Shown one piece after another: positions 18,001 to 25,928 of a DNA stretch of 64,000 nt (the first letter of the stretch is position 1; each line of letters begins with the position of its first letter). A program made the position numbers and the translations under genes. The notes beneath the pieces are model-generated. The model was not told where the DNA came from. It searched no databases and was given only the letters and a program-made list of their open reading frames with translations. The DNA is from Robertmurraya korlensis. Its GTDB lineage: Bacteria > Bacillota > Bacilli > Bacillales > Cytobacillaceae. The stretch is taken from assembly GCF_023715225.1 (NCBI RefSeq), contig NZ_JAMBNS010000018.1, positions 1 through 64,000 of the forward strand, read 5' to 3'.

Positions 18001-18463
18001 TATGAAAAATGTATTTTTAATCGCAATCATCGGTTTGTTACTTGGAGGTTGTTCCCTGAAAGAAGATGCGGTTGAGTTATATTTGCAAGAACAACCAATT
18101 CATGCAGAAGTTGTTCTACCTGAAACCATAATGAGTGAGGAACAAGTGCCAATAAAGGTCATTCTTACTCAAGATGGAAAAAAAGTCGAAGAGGTAGATA
18201 CGGTGGAATTTGAAATGTGGAAACATGATGACGACATCCATGCTACGGTTGAACAACCGGATAAACTAGAAGAAGGAATTTATGGATTAAACAAAACGTT
18301 TGAAAGTGACGGACTTTATTATATTAAAATTCATGCAAGTAAGGGAAGGGCAATCATCATGCCACAGTTCCAGGTCGTTGTTGGCGAGCTTTCTAAGAGT
18401 GAGTTGGAATTCTTGCAAAAAGACGTTCGTGAAAAAGAAGAAGGCCACGATCACCATCATTGA
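17993..18463 (+). CDS. YtkA-like lipoprotein with histidine-rich tail
   Basis: A 156-residue lipoprotein: the signal peptide ends with LLLGGC (Cys20). The mature part is a single beta-sandwich domain of the YtkA/FixH type (EEQVPIKVILTQDGKKVEEV, FESDGLYYIKIHA). It ends in GHDHHH, a likely metal-binding tail. It starts inside the end of the PepSY gene (8-base overlap), so the two probably work together at the outer face of the membrane. A role in metal handling, for example copper or iron delivery, is inferred from the context and the His tail only. Confidence 0.8.
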   Translation: MHNMKNVFLIAIIGLLLGGCSLKEDAVELYLQEQPIHAEVVLPETIMSEEQVPIKVILTQDGKKVEEVDTVEFEMWKHDDDIHATVEQPDKLEEGIYGLNKTFESDGLYYIKIHASKGRAIIMPQFQVVVGELSKSELEFLQKDVREKEEGHDHHH

Positions 18464-18564
18464 GATATGGTAAAACCATGTTGAATAATTTGATTCATGC
18501 ATCTAGGATCAAAAGGGTCCTCACTTATCTGTTGGGGGATCAGGTTATGTACCCGAGCTGATAA

Positions 18565-18805
18565 ATATACGGAAAAATTCCGCTTAATTAATAAATACGA
18601 TAATAAATAGCTCAAATAGACGGAGAAATTCCGACTATTGACTCGAAAAACGTGAAAATGGGGAGATTTTGCTATCCATAAACGGAAAATCTCCCCTTAT
18701 TTACCCCGAAACAAGCTCCATTCTGCATATAACCGGAAAAACTCCGCTTATTTTGCATGAAATGTTGGTATTTCCCAAAATAAACGGAATTTTTCTGTTT
18801 ATATT
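18565..18805. repeat. Array of five CGGAAAAATTCCG-type repeats, period 51 bp
   Basis: Copies begin (first C of CGG) at 18570, 18621, 18683, 18734 and 18785. The steps are 51, 62, 51 and 51 bases. Copies 1, 2 and 4 read CGGAAAAATTCCG, CGGAGAAATTCCG and CGGAAAAACTCCG. Copy 3 is CGGAAAATCTCCCC, and copy 5 is reversed (CGGAATTTTTCTG). Flanks are AT-rich with recurring TTATT/AATAAA. The cores are imperfect palindromes. Confidence 0.75.
18660..18696. repeat. 11-bp inverted repeat
   Basis: GGGGAGATTTT at 18660-18670 is perfectly complementary to AAAATCTCCCC at 18686-18696, with a 15-base loop. It coincides with the third repeat copy. No T run follows. Confidence 0.7.
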
Positions 18806-18860
18806 TCGTACTTAGTGAAATCAATGTTCTATTATCAACTATAGAGTGCAAAATAATGTA

Positions 18861-18900
18861 AAAAATGCTTGGAGACACAATGTTCCAAGCATTTTTGCTT
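18861..18900 (+). terminator. Terminator-like hairpin
   Basis: Perfect 13-bp stem AAAAATGCTTGGA/TCCAAGCATTTTT with a 10-base loop. It could end readthrough from 18463 or from the minus strand. Confidence 0.7.
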
Positions 18901-19100
18901 ATCAAATTGCCTGTTAATTTAAGTGTGAATGACTGATTGAATAGCAAGGTTAGTTCTAATTTTGTACTTCAAAACCGAACTACTTATTATGGTACGGAGG
19001 TCCTTTTTCTTTTTAAGTTCCTATGTTCCAAAATACGACGATATGCTAAATTGGGTATAAGAAGTATCTGTAAGGGTTTACTTGCATGAGGAGGTGAGAA

Positions 19101-20879
19101 ATGTTTTTTTCATTACGAAATCGTCTATTTTTGGTTTTCACCTGTTTGTTAACTATTCCGTTTGTTGTCTTCTCCTTCTTGGTTCCAAGTTGGTTTTCTT
19201 CTGTGATTGAAGAACAGACGCAGGATTTAACTGTGGAGATGATGGATCAATATTCGTTGTACATCCAATCGATTACCACTCAGGCTGAGGATTTAGGAAA
19301 ACAAATTCTCGTCAATCCAACGACTTTGCAGTGGATGAAGACAGATAAGGTTTCATCGGATGTGACGAAAAATCAAAGATTATTAATCAGGAATCAAATG
19401 AAAAGTCTTCTTGCTTCGATGACGGTTAATAACTCAAATGGAATGTCCGTCGGGGTCATGCTCAATGATGGCACAGGTGCATGGGGAAACAACCCCCTTT
19501 TAAAGCAGGAAAGCTGGTATAAAGAGTATATGAGGGATGGAAATTCGTTTGTCTCTTCCCATAATGACCCTTATCAACCTACTCCAGGGAATATTAATAG
19601 TTATATATCCCCGTTAATAGATATGAATACACTTGCGTCCTATGGCATCATCAAGGTGAATTTTCCAACTGAATTGCTTGAGACGGCTTTAAATAAAAAT
19701 AAGATCGGACAAAAGGGACATGCCTATTTGTTAAACAAACGAGGAGAGAATGTTTTAACAGGAGAAATTCATACCCCGAAACCGGTGCTATCGACTAGCT
19801 TAACAAAAATCAACAAAAGTAAAGAGAATAATGGATTAATAGAAGTAAAGTTGAACAGTGAAACTTACTTCGTGTTTTATCAGAAATTATCTGTTGGTGG
19901 CTGGATTTTACTAAGCGAAGTAACGGAGTCAGACTTATTTTCAAAGGCGAATGACCTGCGTCATCGCATGCTTACAATCTCAGGATTCGTTTTCTTACTT
20001 ACCATCTTGGCATCTTATATGCTTTCATCCAATATTGTCAGTCCATTAGGGAAGCTGGCAAAAGCAATGGGATTTATCGAAAGAGGAGATTTTGCCGGTG
20101 CTAAGCGGTTTATGCCCACGATTAAATCGCAAAACAATGAAGTTGGTTATCTAGTAAATGTATTTGGACATACAGTCGATCAGCTGAAAAATAGAATTGA
20201 GACTGAATATGAGGCTAATATTCGGAGGAAAGACGCAGAATACAAAGCCTTGTTGCTACAGATCAACCCTCATTTTATGAATAATACACTTGAAATCATT
20301 GGTGGCTTGGCTGCTCAAGGGAAAAATAGAGAAGTAATGAATGTTAGCGTTTATTTAGGACGAATGATGAGGTACTCCTTGAATACTCAAAATGATGTGG
20401 TCACTTTAGGAGAAGAAATGAGCTATATTCGTAGTTATACCAATATTTTGAAAATGAGATATATGGATACCATTTCTATTACGATAGAGGAAGATAGCTT
20501 GGCTAAACATCTTCCAATCATTAAATTTATCCTCCAACCACTAGTGGAAAATGCTGTGAAATATAGTTTTAGCGAGAAAAGTTATGCTGATATTTTCATC
20601 CAAACAAAATGGATTGATGACCAATTACTATTAGTGGTTGAAGATAAAGGTGTAGGAATGTCAGATGATGTATTAATGGATCTTCTTCATCAGGAAGATG
20701 CACAAGAATCAACAGGTGTTTTACAAAGTAAGGGAACGAGTATTGGTCTTAGAAATGTACTTGGTCGTTTAAAGCTTTATTACGGTGAGGACTTTTCTTA
20801 CCAAATGGACTCTACCAAAGGGATAGGGACAAAAATCCAGCTGCACATTAAGTATAGTGGAGGTGACCCGAGATGTTGA
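19101..20879 (+). CDS. YesM-type sensor histidine kinase
   Basis: A 592-residue membrane sensor. Two membrane segments (about residues 8-30 and 290-310) enclose an extracytoplasmic Cache-like domain. HAMP follows (SPLGKLAKAMGFIERGDF), then the His-kinase domain with LLLQINPHFMNNTLEII, where His is the phosphorylation site. The ATPase domain has LVENAVKYSF (N box), VEDKGVGMSDD (G1) and GTSIGLRNVLGRLKLYYG. This kinase class pairs with AraC-type regulators and senses extracellular glycans or their binding proteins. ATG 19101 follows GAGGAGG. The response regulator gene overlaps its end by seven bases. The fructan genes downstream are the likely target. Confidence 0.92.
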   Translation: MFFSLRNRLFLVFTCLLTIPFVVFSFLVPSWFSSVIEEQTQDLTVEMMDQYSLYIQSITTQAEDLGKQILVNPTTLQWMKTDKVSSDVTKNQRLLIRNQMKSLLASMTVNNSNGMSVGVMLNDGTGAWGNNPLLKQESWYKEYMRDGNSFVSSHNDPYQPTPGNINSYISPLIDMNTLASYGIIKVNFPTELLETALNKNKIGQKGHAYLLNKRGENVLTGEIHTPKPVLSTSLTKINKSKENNGLIEVKLNSETYFVFYQKLSVGGWILLSEVTESDLFSKANDLRHRMLTISGFVFLLTILASYMLSSNIVSPLGKLAKAMGFIERGDFAGAKRFMPTIKSQNNEVGYLVNVFGHTVDQLKNRIETEYEANIRRKDAEYKALLLQINPHFMNNTLEIIGGLAAQGKNREVMNVSVYLGRMMRYSLNTQNDVVTLGEEMSYIRSYTNILKMRYMDTISITIEEDSLAKHLPIIKFILQPLVENAVKYSFSEKSYADIFIQTKWIDDQLLLVVEDKGVGMSDDVLMDLLHQEDAQESTGVLQSKGTSIGLRNVLGRLKLYYGEDFSYQMDSTKGIGTKIQLHIKYSGGDPRC

Positions 20880-22477
20880 AGGTACTTATCACAGATGATG
20901 AAAAACAAGTACGTATGGGACTTCGAATGAAGATTGATTGGGAAGAAGAGGGATTTGAAATCATTGGAGAAGCATCTAATGGAAAAGAAGCCTTGGAATG
21001 GTTACGAACGATGAAAATTGACCTTGTCATCACAGATATGAGAATGCCTATTATGGATGGTCTTGAATTTGCTCAACGCTGTTTTGAAGAATTTCCACAG
21101 GTGAAAGTGGTCGTACTATCCGGGTACTCTGATTTTGAATACGTCAGAGGTTCCATGCAGAAGGGAGTAAAGGATTATTTATTAAAACCTGTTGCACCAG
21201 ACGAACTAGAAGAAACCTTACGAAAAATTCGTAAAGAAACGGAAGAAGAGAAGAAAAAGCAGGCAGAAGCAGCCCAAATGAAACATCTCGCCATGACACG
21301 CCTCCAAGAAGTACAAGAACAATATCTGCTTTATTTAGTAAAGGAAGAGTGGACGGAGTCATCCATGGTAAAAGAAAGACTTCGACAACTTCATTTAGAG
21401 GATATGGCAAGTGAAAGCAGAGAATTCCGTTTTATAACAATCGAAATCAGGAATAAAAACGAGCAAGCCAATCGTTTAAAAGAACTATGGCTTCCGTTTC
21501 AAATGATGTGTAAAGAAATCGCATATGATGAAAAGGGATTGTATCCGTTTTATGATCCTAGTTATGCAAATATGATTCATTTCTTACAGGTTGTAGACAA
21601 AGAACAGAATACGCATTCTGATTTAGTCAAAAATATTCAGCAGAATGTACAAAATCTACTTCATCTAGAGACAGTGATAGGCTTGGGCGTTGTGGTAAGA
21701 GGAGTTGCTAATCTGAAAAATGGCTATATTTCTAGTTTGCTAGCTTGGAGCAAAAGTCAATTAGGTTCTCGATCTCAAATTTGTGATGCGTCCCATTTGC
21801 AGGAAGACGATTTTGAATTTTCTTCAGATAAGGAAAGAAAATTGATCAATGCGGTTGAAACGGCCAATTTTGGGTTGTTTAAGGAGAATTTAGATACTCT
21901 TTTAGGAAGAAACGAAGCTCAGTCCATTATGGCCTTCTCCTTTCTCTCGAACCGGGTATTATTTTTATTAGGGTCAGCTGCCCGTAAATATGATTTGGAA
22001 ACAAGAGATGTACAAAGCATGATGTGGAGTTGCCAGCAAAGTATTTGGGAATTGAATTCCTTTCCTAAAGTGATTGAACAGCTTACGGAGTTAGGGCAAT
22101 TAATTATTGAAAAAGTTAGAACGGCCCGATTTTCTAATGGAAAATTGATCATTGAGGGTGTTCGTCAGTACTTAGATCAGCATTATGCCAATGAAATCTC
22201 TCTAACCTTTCTATCAGAAATGTTTCATATTAATAGCGCCCATTTGTCAGAAACCTTTAAACATCAAGTGGGACAAAATTTCAGCGATTATCTCCTGAAT
22301 GTAAGAATGGAAAAAGCAAAGGAATTCTTGAAGGACAAGCAGCTTAAGATTATTGATGTGGCTAATTTGGTTGGTTATTCGAACTCTGGATATTTTAGTA
22401 CGGTTTTTAAAAAGCATTATCAGCAAACACCAGTTGATTTTCGTCAGTCATACGAAGAAAAATTAGGAAGGATATGA
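20873..22477 (+). CDS. YesN-type response regulator with AraC DNA-binding domain
   Basis: A 534-residue regulator. The receiver domain (1-125) shows DDE acidic residues, the phospho-acceptor Asp in LVITDMRMPIMDGLEF and a conserved Lys in LLKPVAPDEL. A long middle region of unknown structure separates it from the C-terminal AraC helix-turn-helix pair (about 435-530): ISLTFLSEMFHINSAHLSE and IIDVANLVGYSNSGYFSTVF. It is encoded with its kinase and a binding-protein-like gene and is expected to activate the importer and hydrolase genes that follow. Possible direct-repeat sites lie at 23870-23900. Confidence 0.93.
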   Translation: MLKVLITDDEKQVRMGLRMKIDWEEEGFEIIGEASNGKEALEWLRTMKIDLVITDMRMPIMDGLEFAQRCFEEFPQVKVVVLSGYSDFEYVRGSMQKGVKDYLLKPVAPDELEETLRKIRKETEEEKKKQAEAAQMKHLAMTRLQEVQEQYLLYLVKEEWTESSMVKERLRQLHLEDMASESREFRFITIEIRNKNEQANRLKELWLPFQMMCKEIAYDEKGLYPFYDPSYANMIHFLQVVDKEQNTHSDLVKNIQQNVQNLLHLETVIGLGVVVRGVANLKNGYISSLLAWSKSQLGSRSQICDASHLQEDDFEFSSDKERKLINAVETANFGLFKENLDTLLGRNEAQSIMAFSFLSNRVLFLLGSAARKYDLETRDVQSMMWSCQQSIWELNSFPKVIEQLTELGQLIIEKVRTARFSNGKLIIEGVRQYLDQHYANEISLTFLSEMFHINSAHLSETFKHQVGQNFSDYLLNVRMEKAKEFLKDKQLKIIDVANLVGYSNSGYFSTVFKKHYQQTPVDFRQSYEEKLGRI

Positions 22478-22481
22478 ACAG

Positions 22482-23807
22482 ATGAAAAAACGGATGTTTT
22501 TCATTCTATCTTTCATTCTTTTTCTCTGCCTGTTGATAGTTGGTCTTACCCTTTTTCAACCATCTAGGAAAGAAGAGGCAGAGACAAAACCAAAAGCTGA
22601 GCAAAAAACGGTGCTTACGTTTTGGAGAAACAGAGGAAATGATGCAGAAAATAAAGCTTATGAAGAATTAGTTTCATCATTTGAAAAGGCGAATCCGGAT
22701 ATCAACATTAAGATGAAAACCATTCCTTACAGCGACTATGAAGTGAGACTCCGGACAGAAATCGCAACGGGCACACCTCCTGATATTATGGCGATAGATA
22801 GTCCGACACTTGCTCTTTATGCTAATGCGGGATCACTTTTATCAATAGATCATTTTATGAAAAGTGAGGGAAGTATTGAGGACTTCCCAACGTCCACTTT
22901 AAGAGGACTAAGTTATAATGATCAAATCTATCTTGCTCCCATTGCAGAATCGAGCATTGCTCTATTTTATAATAAGCATGTTCTTAAAGAGGCTGGGGTA
23001 CCCTTCCCATCATCCAATCCAAATGAACCATTAACTTGGGACGAAGTGATCGAGATTGCCAAAAAAGTAACCAATACGGAAAAAGGAATATTCGGCATTG
23101 ATCCTGGCCAAGGATTTGGAGAAGGAGAAGCACCTGCCTACTTTAAAATGCCTTTCTTGTGGCAGTTTGGAGCCGATGTGTTGAGTCCTGATGCATCAAC
23201 AGCGAGTGGATATTTGGATTCAGAGAAGTCAATTGAGGCTCTGCAATTATTCCAGGATTTCTACCACAAGCAAGGGGTGGCTTCAGTAGAAATGGGAACA
23301 GATGACTTTATAAAAGGAAAGCTTGCGATGACCGTATTAGGATCGTGGACTATTAAGGACTTTGAAAGAAATGCAGATTTTACTATTGGCGAGGATTTTG
23401 GAGTAGCTCCATTACCGAAGGGGGCATACCAGGTGGCTCCCAATGGAGGGTGGGCGCTAGGTATTTCATCGCAATCCAAATATCCGAACGAAGCGTGGAA
23501 GTTTATTAAGTACGTGACTGGATATGAGGGAATGAAGAAATACGTCACGATTACAAGTGATCTGCCAGCAAGATACTCCGTAGTCAAAGATATTCCGGAA
23601 CTTAATCAATATCCGTTAAATATTTTTATCGAGCAAACGCTAAGGCATTCGCACAACCGTCCAGTTACTCCAGCATACCCTGTCGTAAGCAATGCGATTC
23701 GAGTTTTATTTGAAGACATCGGTCTCGGAGGGAAGGATGTTCATACCTCTGCCAAAGAGGCTGTTGAAAAGATTAATGCAGGGATACAGGAATTTCAGAA
23801 ACCTTAA
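22482..23807 (+). CDS. Membrane-anchored CUT1-type solute-binding protein of the two-component operon
   Basis: A 441-residue family-1 extracellular sugar-binding protein (MalE-like): TFWRNRGNDAENKAYEELV at the start, TGTPPDIMAIDSPTLALYA, then GSWTIKDFE and APNGGWALGIS. Unlike the other two CUT1 binding proteins in the window it has no lipobox Cys. An uncleaved hydrophobic anchor (about residues 5-26) is followed by a charged linker. It is cotranscribed with the kinase and regulator (four-base gap) and is separated from the permeases by a terminator. A co-sensor that presents sugar to the kinase is therefore a reasonable inference; transport with the downstream permeases is the alternative. 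Confidence 0.82.
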   Translation: MKKRMFFILSFILFLCLLIVGLTLFQPSRKEEAETKPKAEQKTVLTFWRNRGNDAENKAYEELVSSFEKANPDINIKMKTIPYSDYEVRLRTEIATGTPPDIMAIDSPTLALYANAGSLLSIDHFMKSEGSIEDFPTSTLRGLSYNDQIYLAPIAESSIALFYNKHVLKEAGVPFPSSNPNEPLTWDEVIEIAKKVTNTEKGIFGIDPGQGFGEGEAPAYFKMPFLWQFGADVLSPDASTASGYLDSEKSIEALQLFQDFYHKQGVASVEMGTDDFIKGKLAMTVLGSWTIKDFERNADFTIGEDFGVAPLPKGAYQVAPNGGWALGISSQSKYPNEAWKFIKYVTGYEGMKKYVTITSDLPARYSVVKDIPELNQYPLNIFIEQTLRHSHNRPVTPAYPVVSNAIRVLFEDIGLGGKDVHTSAKEAVEKINAGIQEFQKP

Positions 23808-23816
23808 AGGATAGAT

Positions 23817-23848
23817 CCTCTAGCTATATATGCTAGGGGTTTTTTTAT
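23817..23848 (+). terminator. Terminator between sensor operon and importer operon
   Basis: Stem CCTCTAGC/GCTAGGGG (one G-U) with a seven-base loop and a T run. Confidence 0.82.
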
Positions 23849-23850
23849 TT

Positions 23851-23865
23851 TTGAAAACGATTCCA
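23851..23865 (+). promoter_or_regulatory. cre site (CcpA operator)
   Basis: TTGAAAACGATTCCA matches the Bacillus cre consensus WTGNAANCGNWNNCW at every fixed position. It lies upstream of the fructan importer operon, implying carbon catabolite repression. Confidence 0.7.
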
Positions 23866-23869
23866 TATG

Positions 23870-23902
23870 CCGAAAATTTTAAACATGGAATTCCGAAGAA
23901 CT
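23870..23902 (+). promoter_or_regulatory. Possible binding sites of the AraC-type regulator
   Basis: CCGAAAA at 23870 and CCGAAGA at 23893 are direct repeats 23 bases apart, about two helical turns, ahead of the importer operon. No good -35 element is seen, as expected for an activated promoter. Confidence 0.3.
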
Positions 23903-23982
23903 CAAAATATCGACTTTCCTCGTCCTGTTATAGTTAAAACAAGAAAGAAAGCTAGTAGAAAACTAGATTGGAGGTTACAAAA

Positions 23983-24963
23983 ATGCAGGAATTAATAAAG
24001 GCTGAAGCAGGCAAAGATGCTGCTATTTCGAATCAGGCGGAGATAAGAGTGACGAAATTAAGCAAGAAATTACGTTATATCCGTGAAAACTATTTTCTCT
24101 ATTTGTTAATTGCACCGGCTATTATTCTCACGATCGTTTTTAAATATATTCCTATGTACGGTGCAATCATTGCCTTTAAGGATTTTAGTACGATCAAAGG
24201 AATTCTTGGGAGCGAATGGGTCGGCTTGGAAAACTTCACAAAGTTTTTGTCTTCACCAAATTTTGGAACGATTTTTATGAGCACACTGAAACTCAGCTTT
24301 TACGGGTTACTCCTTGGGTTTCCAATACCCATCATCCTTGCACTGATGTTGAATCAAGTACGACGGGCAGCTATTAAAAAGAATGTTCAGCTTGTCCTGT
24401 ACGCGCCTAATTTTATTTCAGTCGTTGTTATTGTGGGAATGCTGTTTATTTTCCTATCACCAACAGGTCCCATCAATCAGATCGTCACGATGCTGACAGG
24501 GGAACCAATTGGGTTTCTATCCGATCCAGATTACTTTAGAAGTATCTATATCCTATCTGGAATCTGGCAAGCGGCTGGTTGGTCATCGATTATATATGTA
24601 GCCGCGCTAGCGAATGTAGATCCTGAATTGCATAATGCCGCTACCCTTGATGGAGCTAATATTATACAAAGAATGATTCATATTGATCTGCCAACCTTAA
24701 AGCCATTGATGGCCGTGACGTTTATCTTAGGTGCTGGTGGGATCATGGCGATCGGGTTCGAAAAAGCGTATCTGATGCAAACGACAATGAATTTGCCAAC
24801 GTCTGAAATTCTTCCAACCTATGTTTACAAAGTGGGTTTACAAGCAGGCGATTATGCTTACTCAGCAGCAGTTGGGCTATTTAACTCAGTCATTAACGTT
24901 ATTCTGCTAGTGGTCGTGAACTATATCGTGAAGAAGCTGAACGAAGGCGAAGGATTATATTGA
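23983..24963 (+). CDS. LplB-type sugar ABC permease
   Basis: A 326-residue CUT1 permease with six membrane segments. It belongs to the LplB/YtcP-associated group (YFLYLLIAPAIILTIVFKYI, PMYGAIIAFKDF). The EAA loop reads HNAATLDGANIIQRMIHIDL and docks the ATPase. It works with the next gene as a heterodimer. No ATPase gene is present, so a shared MsmX-type ATPase is expected. ATG 23983 follows GGAGGT; the ORF could open at TTG 23968, which overlaps that ribosome site. The neighbouring fructosidase and fructokinase point to fructo-oligosaccharide uptake. Confidence 0.9.
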   Translation: MQELIKAEAGKDAAISNQAEIRVTKLSKKLRYIRENYFLYLLIAPAIILTIVFKYIPMYGAIIAFKDFSTIKGILGSEWVGLENFTKFLSSPNFGTIFMSTLKLSFYGLLLGFPIPIILALMLNQVRRAAIKKNVQLVLYAPNFISVVVIVGMLFIFLSPTGPINQIVTMLTGEPIGFLSDPDYFRSIYILSGIWQAAGWSSIIYVAALANVDPELHNAATLDGANIIQRMIHIDLPTLKPLMAVTFILGAGGIMAIGFEKAYLMQTTMNLPTSEILPTYVYKVGLQAGDYAYSAAVGLFNSVINVILLVVVNYIVKKLNEGEGLY

Positions 24964-24982
24964 TCAGAAAGGAGTTAGACCA

Positions 24983-25864
24983 ATGAATATCAAGTATACG
25001 CGGATGGACCGAATGATATTAACCTTAAACAATATCTTTCTTTTTCTAGCAGTGTTAGTCGTATTGGTTCCTTTGGTGTATGTGGTATTAGCCTCATTTA
25101 TGGATCCAACCGTTCTATTAAATAAAGGAATTTCTTTTAATCTCTCAGATTGGAGTTTGAAAGGCTATAAGCTCATCCTAGGAAATGATGCGATGCTAAA
25201 AGGCTTCATCAATTCGGTTCTATATTCGGTGGGCTTTGCGGTTGTTACTGTCGTGGTGTCACTGTTTGCAGCCTATCCACTTTCAGTTAACGGATTTGTC
25301 GGAAAAAACTTCTTTATGACAATGTTTATCATCACTATGTTTTTTAGCGGTGGTTTGATTCCAACCTACCTGCTTGTAAAAGACCTAGGGATGTTAAATA
25401 CGATTTGGGCGATCATCCTGCCAGGTGCGATCAATGTATGGAATATCATCCTTGCAAGAACGTATTTCAAGGGTATTCCATACGAGTTGCATGAAGCAGC
25501 AAAGGTAGATGGGGCCTCGGACTTACTTATCTTCTTTAAAATTGTACTGCCACTTTCCAAACCGATCATTTTCGTTTTAGCCATGTATGCATTTGTAGGA
25601 CAGTGGAATTCGTACTTTGATGCGATGATTTACTTGGATGATCCTAATCTTCATCCATTGCAGCTTGTGTTACGTTCGATCCTAATTCAGAACTCAACAG
25701 ATCCTGGAATGATTAGCGATCAGTTGGCGATGGCTGAGCTGAAAAAGCTGTCAGAAATGATTAAATACTCATCGATTGTCATTTCGAGTCTACCGCTAAT
25801 TGTGATGTATCCATTCTTCCAAAAGTACTTTGAAAAAGGTGTTATGGTCGGTTCATTAAAATAA
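24983..25864 (+). CDS. LplC/YtcP-type sugar ABC permease
   Basis: A 293-residue CUT1 permease, partner of the LplB-like protein. Six membrane segments, the family segment FFSGGLIPTYLLVKDLGMLN and EAA loop YELHEAAKVDGASDLLIFFK. The ATG at 24983 has AAAGGAG 13 bases ahead. The gene lies 19 bases after the first permease and is followed by the large binding-protein gene, the normal order for this subfamily. Confidence 0.9.
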   Translation: MNIKYTRMDRMILTLNNIFLFLAVLVVLVPLVYVVLASFMDPTVLLNKGISFNLSDWSLKGYKLILGNDAMLKGFINSVLYSVGFAVVTVVVSLFAAYPLSVNGFVGKNFFMTMFIITMFFSGGLIPTYLLVKDLGMLNTIWAIILPGAINVWNIILARTYFKGIPYELHEAAKVDGASDLLIFFKIVLPLSKPIIFVLAMYAFVGQWNSYFDAMIYLDDPNLHPLQLVLRSILIQNSTDPGMISDQLAMAELKKLSEMIKYSSIVISSLPLIVMYPFFQKYFEKGVMVGSLK

Positions 25865-25888
25865 TGAGCCACTAACTATAAAAAATAA

Positions 25889-25902
25889 TGAAAATGCTTA
25901 CA
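25889..25902 (+). promoter_or_regulatory. Weak cre-like site
   Basis: TGAAAATGCTTACA differs from the cre core TGWNANCGNTNNCA only by T for C in the central CG. It sits in the gap before the binding-protein gene. Confidence 0.25.
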
Positions 25903-25928
25903 AATTATTAATTTGGAGGGTCAATACG

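Larger units (their letters stand above)
18464..19100. other. Non-coding stretch with short repeats
   Basis: No credible gene in these 637 bases. Between 18565 and 18805 it holds five degenerate copies of a CGGARAAWTTCCG-like core. An 11-bp inverted repeat spans 18660-18696 and a terminator-like hairpin lies at 18861-18900. The last 100 bases lead into the sensor kinase gene, whose start has a GAGGAGGTGAG ribosome site. Confidence 0.7.

Noticed and set aside
18565-18805. CRISPR array
   Set aside because: Repeats are only 13-14 bases, degenerate and palindromic, the intervening DNA is similar AT-rich sequence, and no cas genes are in the window.
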